From NCBI GenBank assembly GCA_001460835.1, contig CYKH01001770.1:1-55104 (forward strand): 55,104 nucleotides of DNA, in the 5' to 3' direction. Both the position numbers and the translations under genes were made by a program. Under the pieces are notes generated by a model. That model saw only the letters and a program-made list of their open reading frames with translations. It was not told the DNA's origin and ran no database searches. The stretch is from Bodo saltans (lineage: Eukaryota; Euglenozoa; Kinetoplastea; Eubodonida; Bodonidae). Of the stretch, positions 38,338 through 46,217 are shown in pieces (the first letter of the stretch is position 1; each line of letters starts with the position of its first letter).

Positions 38338-39841
38338 ATGTTTCGTCACACGTTTCTTTCTGTCCTCATCATCATGATGCTTGCTGCACCCATGGAGGTC
38401 TTCGGTCGCGGATGCGGTCAACCATCGAACGACATTCTTGCAGCTTGCACAGACTGGCAGTGTTCTCGCACATTGGCCGTTCAGAGCTCTGCCAATGCTA
38501 CTACATCCTACTATTGCCTCCGTGGATTGGCCTCGGGTGAAGGGCCGTGCCACACCAATGCAGATTGCTACAACGAGTTATCTTGCAACACGACATCTTC
38601 CTTGTGTGTGCCCACAGGCACGACTAAGAATGCCGCCATTGGTTATGTTGGTGTGGCCATTGCTGTGCTACTGTTCGGCACCAATTACATTCCTGCACGA
38701 CGCCTTCGCAGTGGGAACGGCGTTTTCTTTCAGTTCGCGATGGCGATGGGCATATTGGTCGTGGGGGTTGTCATTCAACTTGTGCGCGGCTCATCTACGA
38801 TATACCCTGCTGCGATGCTCGGTGGCATGTTTTGGGCGATAGGAAACTGCGCCTCGGTGCGAGCCATCAATGCTATTGGCATGGGTCTCGCTGTGACAAC
38901 ATGGGGATGCTCCAACATGCTCGTCGGTTGGGCGGGTGGACGCTTCGGTGCGTGGGGCATGAGCAAGGAGATCCCAACGTCAGAAGTCTACAGCATCCTC
39001 GGTGTTGCGTTTGGACTTGTCGCTATTGTGGTTTTCGGATTCGTGAAGCCTGCTGAGGATCGTGCTAAAGAGGAGGAAGAGGGGAAGTACGCATCATTGG
39101 TGGATGATGACGAAGATTCATCCGCCCCTACCACTGCGAAAAAAAAAAGCATCCTCGGTGTTGCGTTTGGACTTGTCGCTATTGTGGTATTCGGCTTCGT
39201 TAAGCCTGCTGAGGATCGTGCTAACGATGAAGATGAAGGAAAATACGCATCATTGGTGGATGACGAGGATTCATCCGCCCCTACCACCGCAGCAGCGGAG
39301 CCACTGAGCCCATCGAAGCGTATTGCTGGGTTTATGATCGCCTTGGCGTGTGGGGTCTGCTATGGATTCAACTTCTTTCCTTCTCAGGCGATGATGGACC
39401 ACTACGGGCAGCGCACACAAGAGGGTAACACACAGTACAGTCCCAACGGGCTTGACTACTCCTTCTCCATGTTCCTTGGTATCTTTCCTTGGTATCTTTC
39501 TTACGTCGACTTCGTACTTGCTGATGGTGCTCCTCCTTCGTGACCGATTTCCAGCGTTGGACGATGCTGAGGATACCACCCACCCTAAGGAGATGTTTCC
39601 TTACGCTTTTGTGTCTGGGGTCATGTGGGCCGGTGCCAACGCGGCGTGGTTTGTGGCGAACACCAACTTGGGTCTTGTGGTCAGCTACCCGCTGATTGCG
39701 TTAGGCCCATGTGTTGTGGCATCTGTGGTTGGTGCTGTGTTGTTTGGCGAGCTTCGCGGGAGGCGTAACGTGATCCTTTTGACGGCTGCATTTTCTGTGG
39801 TGGGCGTGTCTTGTGTGTTCACTGTCCTCTCCAAGGAGTAG
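38338..39841 (+). CDS. TMEM144-type drug/metabolite-like transporter, with internal duplication and frameshift
   Basis: A signal peptide (FLSVLIIMMLAAPMEVFG) is followed by about 75 residues with eight or more Cys, probably luminal or extracellular. Then come the TMEM144 family landmarks: AAIGYVGVAIAVLLFGTNYI, AAMLGGMFWAIGNC, MGLAVTTWGCSNMLVGWA, and in the second half SGVMWAGANAAWF and LIALGPCVVASVVGAVLFGE. The substrate of TMEM144 is not established. Two faults are seen. A 52-codon unit (SILGVAFGLVAIVV...) is present twice, adding a membrane span. A perfect 13-bp duplication at 39474-39499 shifts the frame; removing it joins 38338-39486 to 39500-39841 as one frame of 496 residues (444 without the 52-codon copy). 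The second half is excluded from the first frame, which ends at a TGA at 39541. Confidence 0.85.
38992..39290 (+). repeat. Imperfect direct duplication (156-bp unit) in the TMEM144-like gene
   Basis: Copy A (38992-39147) and copy B (from 39148) encode nearly the same residues. They differ at synonymous sites, in a short acidic stretch and by one codon. A run of A joins them. They look like two alleles or paralogues rather than a fresh copy. Confidence 0.9.
39474..39499 (+). repeat. Perfect 13-bp tandem duplication breaking the TMEM144-like frame
   Basis: The unit ccttggtatcttt occurs twice in a row. Removing one copy restores MFLGIFLTSTSYLL in a continuous frame. Confidence 0.93.
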
Positions 39842-40185
39842 ACGTGGGTGTTCGTTTGTTGCCGTGCGACCCCCGCCAAGACCGACCACCGCCTGTAACG
39901 TCACTTCGACCTTGTTTGATGTTTAGGCCGGGTCGTTTTATGTTTGGAGTCGTACGGTAATAATGTTTCGGTTGCTAGTTGCCCCAAATCTTTTTGTTTC
40001 TCACCATCAATTATCTATCTTCCTGTCATGTCGTGAAGTGTCCTTCGGTGAAATGGTAATCTCTTCTATTCGCTTGACAAGAGGAAGGCTATTTCTATCA
40101 AAGACGTGTAGCAATCTTTTCATTCCGTTTATCTATGTTGGACGTCACTAACTTAGTTGTGTACCGTTCGAAGAGTAGCGATAAC

Positions 40186-40322
40186 GATGATCCCCCGTGT
40201 CATTGATTCATCAATCCATACGCAACGGTAATTCATCCGTTGATTTCTCCGTTTTGATTCTCAGTCACTCGTGTTGTGTCCTATCATCCAATCACCCTTG
40301 TGTCCTACCTCATCCTCCTCGT
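40186..40322 (+). repeat. CATC-rich direct repeat, copy 1
   Basis: This copy begins gatgatcccccgtgtcat, contains atccgttgatttctcc and ctatcatccaatca, and ends near ctcatcctcc. It pairs with 40737-40875. Confidence 0.85.
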
Positions 40323-40736
40323 CCTCAAATTGACTTGAAATGCGCCTTGGCTCTCTCGTCAGTTTGTTTTGTTTTGTCCTGTAACGTCACTCGACTCGCC
40401 AAGTGCGTTGCGATCGCTGCCGCACCCTTGACCCCTTCAGTAATGAAGCGGCGGGTCCTCGCCTCACGCCGAAAAGCATTCTCTGTTCCAGATTGCTCAA
40501 CAGCAGCAGGACCGATAAAAATGTGATACTTTGCAAACTGTGGGTGCTATTTTGCCTGTTCAACAAAGGAAGCTTACAGCCTGGGAGGGAACAGAAGCAA
40601 AAAGGAAAGCAGGTTGGGCGAAACTCAATTGCGTCGTTCTTCTTTTTCATTCCACCGAAAGATGAAGCGAAGCTGTCGCTTCACACTACCGAGATATTGA
40701 AGTGTAACTGTAGCGAGGGAAATACAAAGTGTCATC

Positions 40737-40875
40737 GATGATCCCCCGTGTCATCGATTCATCCATCCGTCCATTCATATGCACAGCAATCCATCCGTTG
40801 ATTTCTCCATTTTGATTCCCTCATTCACTTTGTGTTGTCCTATCATCCAATCATCTTGTCCTATCTCATCCTCCC
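40737..40875 (+). repeat. CATC-rich direct repeat, copy 2
   Basis: The copy is diverged from 40186-40322, sharing the same blocks in the same order with small indels. The two copies are about 550 bp apart and flank sequence that is not shared between them. Confidence 0.85.
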
Positions 40876-41276
40876 CTGTCTACAAGAATGGATCTGCTAA
40901 CCTCCACTGCTTCGTCTGCGGCTCCTATGTAACCAAGATCCGCGAGGAAGAGTTCACGTGTGCAGTGCGGATATGGGGGCTCCGTTTTGTACACACGGGC
41001 GTCGTGTACTGATCCCATTTCGCCCTCACATGATCAATAAGATCCCTCCTACATTCATCTGATCACCACGGACGATCTGGCGCCGCCGCCACCGCCCATC
41101 GCCGATTGTGCCAGATTTCATCGACTTCCTGGATAATTATCCCTCCCAACCCGTGGATCCGCCATGATTTCTCTGATCGCGCCATTCCCAGTTTAGTCAG
41201 ATAATTGAATCAAGCTACCACATTTTTTTAGTTTTGGCTAATGAGTTGAGTTTCTCTGTTGGCAATCTCATTGTCT

Positions 41277-41297
41277 AACTCTTTTCTTGTTGGAAAG
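41277..41297 (+). promoter_or_regulatory. Putative spliced-leader acceptor for the MATH-BTB gene
   Basis: A ctaactcttttcttgtt tract is followed by AG at 41296-41297, eight bases before the ATG at 41306. Confidence 0.55.
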
Positions 41298-41305
41298 GGC
41301 AAAGT

Positions 41306-43048
41306 ATGGACCGCTTAGCACTGGTGGAGTCATTTGGTGACCGCTGCAGTCTGTGGAGGTACCGTGTCCCTGTAGAAGTCATCGCTGAGACAGTGGCTCA
41401 GGAGGGCAGCCGTTACAGCCAGGAGTTCGTGGTGGGTAGCGTGCAATGGCGTGTGCACCTACAGCATCGCTCCAATCCTCAAACCAACGAGGTGTACCTT
41501 GCCGTGCATTTGCAGTGCTGCAGTGTGAAGGGTGCGTACGGCCATTTCCGCATTACCATCTGCAACCGTGATCCATCGGCCAACAAATCCAAGACGTTCC
41601 ACTGCCACTTTAAGAAGTCCGGGTCAGCGTGGGGCCTCCATCAGTTCATTCCCTTGGATACTGTGCTCAGCGCAGAACGTGGGTATTTAGACGACGGGAC
41701 GTGGGGTGCCACAGACTCTGGCGCTGCCCGTCGTGGAGCCAGCGCTGGTTCCGTTGGCCCTCGCTATGTTGTGATTGACGTATTGGTAAATGTGCTAGAG
41801 CCAGGCGTCGATGGGTCGTACTCTCTTGGGTCCCTCCCACAACCTGCCCATCACAGCAACGCTGCCATCCCAGGAGGTCCTCGTCCCCGCTTCGAACAGA
41901 GCGCCCCGCGTGGCCACTCACACAATCGATCGTCTCTTGCCCCTCCACCGCCACCTGCTGTCCGAATCAACGCACACCGCTGTGTGGTGGCCACTCGCAT
42001 GGGTCCTCTTCTCCCACAAGAGACGCTTCCGCTTCAAGAGGGCTGCACTGTCTCCATGCAGGCACCGATGGAAGTGTTCTCGGCGTTTCTTCGCTACATC
42101 TACACAGAAGAGTACCCCGAGTCTGGGGTCTTGCGAGCGGAGTCTCTGCTGGACTTGTACCTCCTAGCGGCACAGTGTGAGTATTATGACCTGTGCGGTG
42201 TGTGCTTGCGGTTAATTCGGCCACTTCTGCACGCTGAGAATATCCTTCCGCTGGTTCTCACCCGCTTCAATGCCGCTGACGAAACCCTTACCTCGCTTTA
42301 TGTGCGTGTGCTGCTTGACCATTATGATGTCCTGATCACCAATCGGCAGTTTGAGGAGATTCCCGGGCAGCTGTTCCGGCGACTCTCACTCATTCTCCGC
42401 GACAAGGAAAAGCTTCCTCCGATTATCATTCCGCCAATGAAGCACACGCTGGGGAAGCAACTTGCTCAGCTGGTGGAGTCCGGCGCGTACTCGGATCTAG
42501 AGATGCAGGTGCGCCCTGGGCTGACGCTGAAGTTGCACAAGTACATTTTGGCCTCACGGAGCGTTGTATTCAGCCAAGCGTTCCACCCGAGCAACATCAC
42601 CCGTTCTGGAAGCGCTGATGTGTCGACTCCCTCTGCGGCGTCGAGCCCAATAATCCCGTCCTTCGAATCGCAGGAGTTTCAATTCTCTCCTCGTGCTTGG
42701 ACGAAGGGGATGGGAAATATCTACCGTCGTCACTTGGAGAGCAACAGCGAGCTTGCTGCCGAGGACATTTGCTTTGCGTTCAAACTCAACAGTGCCATCA
42801 CGATGGACGGGCATCTGAAGAGAGAGTCCGAGGCGGCGGTGGGCCTGCACAACGCACTGAGGGTGCTGATCAGTGCTGTGAGACACAACGTGGTGGAGCT
42901 GAGAGACAGGTCACTGTCGATGGTCGCTGGAAACTTTGCGGCGATGATGCGGCAAGATCCGGCCGCATGGGAGGCGGTGTCAGAGCTTCCGCAGTCTGCG
43001 GTGGTGGGCCTCTTCCGCATGATTACCGAAACGAATGAAGGGCGCTAG
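41306..43048 (+). CDS. MATH-BTB domain protein with two BTB-like regions
   Basis: The 580-residue product starts with a MATH/TRAF-like domain (about residues 10-180; FVVGSVQWRVHLQHR, then VYLAVHLQCCSVKGAYGHFR and WGLHQFIPLDTVL). A first BTB region (about 215-330) contains INAHRCVVATR, VSMQAPMEVFSAFLRYIYTE and a BACK-like LLDLYLLAAQCEYYDL helix. A second BTB-like start occurs at about residue 392 (YSDLEMQVRPGLTLKLHKYI, then LASRSVVFSQAF). Family knowledge: MATH-BTB proteins link substrates bound by MATH to cullin-3 ubiquitin ligases. Adaptor function here is inferred from domains. The ATG follows the acceptor closely and the gene ends at TAG. Confidence 0.85.
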   Translation: MDRLALVESFGDRCSLWRYRVPVEVIAETVAQEGSRYSQEFVVGSVQWRVHLQHRSNPQTNEVYLAVHLQCCSVKGAYGHFRITICNRDPSANKSKTFHCHFKKSGSAWGLHQFIPLDTVLSAERGYLDDGTWGATDSGAARRGASAGSVGPRYVVIDVLVNVLEPGVDGSYSLGSLPQPAHHSNAAIPGGPRPRFEQSAPRGHSHNRSSLAPPPPPAVRINAHRCVVATRMGPLLPQETLPLQEGCTVSMQAPMEVFSAFLRYIYTEEYPESGVLRAESLLDLYLLAAQCEYYDLCGVCLRLIRPLLHAENILPLVLTRFNAADETLTSLYVRVLLDHYDVLITNRQFEEIPGQLFRRLSLILRDKEKLPPIIIPPMKHTLGKQLAQLVESGAYSDLEMQVRPGLTLKLHKYILASRSVVFSQAFHPSNITRSGSADVSTPSAASSPIIPSFESQEFQFSPRAWTKGMGNIYRRHLESNSELAAEDICFAFKLNSAITMDGHLKRESEAAVGLHNALRVLISAVRHNVVELRDRSLSMVAGNFAAMMRQDPAAWEAVSELPQSAVVGLFRMITETNEGR

Positions 43049-43100
43049 TGGAGGTGTATTGTGGACAAGAGATGAGGATCCAAGTGTGAACGTTTAGAAT

Positions 43101-43150
43101 TTTTTTGTACCGTACATACTAAATTGTGGTGATCCATATTCTACCATAAG
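43101..43150 (+). promoter_or_regulatory. Putative spliced-leader acceptor for the CDC14-like gene
   Basis: A weak, interrupted pyrimidine tract is followed by AG at 43149-43150, 17 bases before the ATG. Confidence 0.35.
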
Positions 43151-43167
43151 AGATCTCCTTTGTCACC

Positions 43168-45993
43168 ATGTGCATTTCCTACGCTTCCTATTCTTCGTCT
43201 TATCATTCGTTGATAGTGGGCCCCATGCCGGAAGACCTGTTTCACACAAGGGCCACGGTGCTGCTACCCGGTGCGCTCTCCTACTGCATCGTGCGAAGCG
43301 AGGAGCATTACGAAGCGCTGCGTGCGACGTATCCCACACCAACATGGGTGATGGAAGAATTGGCCTGCTCCACTTCATCGTCCAATCTACAACAAGCGGA
43401 GTGCTTGCTTTGGGCGCTAGAGGACGAGACAACAACGAACTCGTTCTGTGAGTATCAACCGTTTCATTTAGACTTTGGGCCTTGGACCTGGATGCAACAC
43501 TGCCAACTTTTGGCGGCACTGCAGGTCACTAGAAGGGATATTGGGCATGAGTATCGCGAAAGACGAAGAAAAACAAATGCTGCTGCTCGGCGACACAGAA
43601 ACAACAAGCAAGCGAGCGGCCGGAATAGAGTTCTTCAAGAGAATGATGACACGCCAAGCGAAGGCAGCAGCAGCAGTAGCACAGATAGCGAACATGGCAG
43701 TGAAGAGCCGCAACGTGACAACGCCCTGGCCGATGGACAAGCAAGCGCAGAAGGAGGAGCGTGGAGCAGTTTGTACAACGCTGAAGCGGGCCCCATGATT
43801 TTACTAGTCGTACGGTTGCACCTTGGCCTAAAGCACACAACGAACCTCCTCACTGCCCTCGGTGTCATGTCCGTGTTATCCGGCGTCATTAAGTCAGCAG
43901 GGGACTTGGAGACGTACTTCCCGTTAGAGACTGTGAGGTACTGGACTGTCCCCTTCCACGACGCTACTCCTTATGATGATGTGGAGGCGCACTTTGAGCT
44001 AACGATGGAAGATGCTGTGCTTGGCGCGCTGCATGCGTTCCGCCTGTGGCACACTGAGATGGTGGACGTGGAACGTTTTGTGGTCGCACATGATCACTTT
44101 CAACGACTGGAGCATGGTGATGTTTCGTTTATCGCTCCGTGGAGATTTGTGGCGTGTGCATCCCCAGCGAACGACTCGGATGCCGCCGCCATCACTGACG
44201 CATCGCCAATTCCCAAACCCGCCACGTATTACGCTTCCACATTTGGAGATCCTCGAAGTTTCTATGGCTGCGTCGACCTTGTCATTCAACTCAACGACAA
44301 CATATCATACAGTGGCCAAGCATTCCGTGATGCAGGGGTGCAGCACAAGACGCTGTTCTTTCCAGACGGTTCGTGCCCACCCACCCACATTGTGGCCGAG
44401 TTCTTTGACCTCATCGACCGTGTTCCCCATTTCTCGTCCGCCTCAGAGATGCATGATAGCAACGGTATGCGCAGAAGGACTGCAGTGGCTCTGCACTGCA
44501 TGGCAGGTCTTGGTCGTACCGGCACACTGATCTGCTTAGCCTTGATGAGAGACTATGGGTTTACAGCAAAAGCGTCCATAGCGTGGGCAAGGCTGTGTCG
44601 ACCTGGGTCGGTGATTGGGCCTCAGCAGTCATACTTGTGCTACACAGAGGCTCGTTGGAAGCAATCTATCTTCGATCACACAATTCTTGGGACGCCATCA
44701 TCGGTAGGAGATACTGCGCAACAACCATTGTCGCATCCAACCCAACACAAGGCAACTGCGAAGAAGACCAATATCACAAAAAGTGCTGCACATAAGGAAA
44801 TAGTGAAGCCCCAAACGAGCTTGTTGCATCAACACTCAGAGTCTAGGACGACAACAGCACCAGGCGGCCACACCACCAACGGTATGTCTAGCTCCCGAGC
44901 AACGACTCCAACTTCTTCGGTTGCCGCCGCTGTCGTGGAGGTGGACCGTACGTCCCTTGTCGAGGTGCTCATCAACCGACGTGTTTCTTCACGATCACCA
45001 TCTACAACGACCGCTACGGAGCTGCTCGACATTGAGCCAATAGTGCCAACCTCATCTGCTGGTGATGGTTTGCAGCGCCGGGCACAGAAGGCTGCTACTG
45101 TTGCAAACTCAACGCCACGCGACGCAGCTGCTCCTCCTGGGAAGCGAGAAACGATTGCGTATCGTGATGCCAACAGTGGTACTTCAGTGAATACACAGCA
45201 TCATGATCACGAGAAGGCTGTCGCAGCACCCGTGCTATCCCGATACACCAAGACGACCGACAACGCGTTACCATTGCTTCCCTCAACCACGCAAGTTAAA
45301 CCACTTCCACACACCATAAACGTTGACCCCACACATCATTCAAAGGCTGCTGCTGTGCGTACCGCTGCGACACCACCATCAGCTCGAACACCACATAAAG
45401 GACTCGACGTGCAAGAAACAGCTTTTGTCACGTCCCCACCGGCCGCACGCGACGGCACAAAGCGACGCGAGAAGAAGCCGTCGACTACAGTGATGACGAC
45501 CTACACGGTCGGACAACTGCTACAGACACCCCAGCGTCATGCTGCGGCGACCCTCGCAACGGTAGTGATCAGTCCCAACCAGCACCTCTTGCCGCCTAGC
45601 GTGCAGTCGTGGCTGGACGAGGACGCGCAGCGGCTTCGATCACCCCCGCATGACCCACCAGCAGTAGTCTACAACGACAACAAGAGTAGGCGAGCCCGTG
45701 ACCCAAATCCACTAAGCAATGAAGACAATCAAGCTTCTATCATTATTCCCTCACGTTCGTTGTTGGGTCTCAGTAGTAGCGCAATCGCAGCAAATGCTGA
45801 GGTTACTCCCAACACGTTTCAGTCTGGCGCCACATCCCCTCCTAAGCTGGGGGCTACACTTCCGACGAAGCACAGCAAGCAGCTGCTTCACCGTGAAGAT
45901 CATCAGGTTGTGTCTTATCCAACCTCCTCGGCTGTCACGACCGCCTCCACGGCATCCGTTTCTACAGTACATCGAATTAGCATTACCCTGTAG
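43168..45993 (+). CDS. CDC14: Cdc14-type dual-specificity protein phosphatase
   Basis: Cdc14 phosphatases remove proline-directed (CDK) phosphates and act in mitotic exit, cytokinesis or ciliary roles. The N-terminal Cdc14 domain is present, with FHLDFGPWTWMQHC matching the family FADFGPLNL block. A low-complexity charged insertion (about residues 130-205) precedes further family blocks: VPFHDATPYDD, HDHFQRLEHGDVSFI and PWRFVACASP. The catalytic loop is HCMAGLGRTGT with nucleophile Cys444 (codon at 44497) and the CX5R arginine intact. It is followed by the highly characteristic RLCRPGSVIGPQQSYL. The last 430 residues are Ser/Thr/Ala-rich and probably disordered. All catalytic residues that can be judged are present, so the enzyme is probably active. 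The gene lies directly upstream of the Aurora-like kinase, on the same strand. Confidence 0.92.
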   Translation: MCISYASYSSSYHSLIVGPMPEDLFHTRATVLLPGALSYCIVRSEEHYEALRATYPTPTWVMEELACSTSSSNLQQAECLLWALEDETTTNSFCEYQPFHLDFGPWTWMQHCQLLAALQVTRRDIGHEYRERRRKTNAAARRHRNNKQASGRNRVLQENDDTPSEGSSSSSTDSEHGSEEPQRDNALADGQASAEGGAWSSLYNAEAGPMILLVVRLHLGLKHTTNLLTALGVMSVLSGVIKSAGDLETYFPLETVRYWTVPFHDATPYDDVEAHFELTMEDAVLGALHAFRLWHTEMVDVERFVVAHDHFQRLEHGDVSFIAPWRFVACASPANDSDAAAITDASPIPKPATYYASTFGDPRSFYGCVDLVIQLNDNISYSGQAFRDAGVQHKTLFFPDGSCPPTHIVAEFFDLIDRVPHFSSASEMHDSNGMRRRTAVALHCMAGLGRTGTLICLALMRDYGFTAKASIAWARLCRPGSVIGPQQSYLCYTEARWKQSIFDHTILGTPSSVGDTAQQPLSHPTQHKATAKKTNITKSAAHKEIVKPQTSLLHQHSESRTTTAPGGHTTNGMSSSRATTPTSSVAAAVVEVDRTSLVEVLINRRVSSRSPSTTTATELLDIEPIVPTSSAGDGLQRRAQKAATVANSTPRDAAAPPGKRETIAYRDANSGTSVNTQHHDHEKAVAAPVLSRYTKTTDNALPLLPSTTQVKPLPHTINVDPTHHSKAAAVRTAATPPSARTPHKGLDVQETAFVTSPPAARDGTKRREKKPSTTVMTTYTVGQLLQTPQRHAAATLATVVISPNQHLLPPSVQSWLDEDAQRLRSPPHDPPAVVYNDNKSRRARDPNPLSNEDNQASIIIPSRSLLGLSSSAIAANAEVTPNTFQSGATSPPKLGATLPTKHSKQLLHREDHQVVSYPTSSAVTTASTASVSTVHRISITL

Positions 45994-46095
45994 TGCTAAA
46001 AGAATGTCTTTTCCATTTGTGTTCTCAGCTGCCTTTCTCCTCTACGAATCATGGGAGGGCAATCAATAGAGAGGCTTTGAAGATGTGTGACCGGT

Positions 46096-46167
46096 TCTTT
46101 TGCTTTTTCTTTTCTCCGTGACTTCTCCACAAAATTATTTGTTTTTATGTGCCTTGGACACACAAAG
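46096..46167 (+). promoter_or_regulatory. Putative spliced-leader acceptor for the Aurora-like kinase gene
   Basis: A long CT-rich tract (46096-46130) and a second T-rich patch are followed by the first AG at 46166-46167, 50 bases before the ATG. Confidence 0.5.
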
Positions 46168-46217
46168 AAGACTGATACAACTGCAATTTTACCCCCTCAC
46201 GTGTCCTCTCACCACAC

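Larger units (their letters stand above)
39842..41305. other. Long gene-free stretch with direct repeats and possible gene relics
   Basis: These 1464 bp are by far the longest spacer of the window. They hold two diverged copies of a CATC-rich repeat. Short open stretches with paired cysteines occur (for example CDRCRTLDPF near 40405 and HCFVCGSY near 40905), but no frame is long, has a plausible start context, or matches a family that I recognise. They may be relics of a mobile element or of a dead gene. No tRNA-like or snoRNA-like fold was recognised by eye. Confidence 0.6.

Noticed and set aside
40197-41012. Small open frames in the long spacer (including 40403-40741 and 40779-41012)
   Set aside because: They are short, overlap the CATC-rich repeats, lack homology that I recognise, and have no consistent start context. 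I list them only as possible relics.
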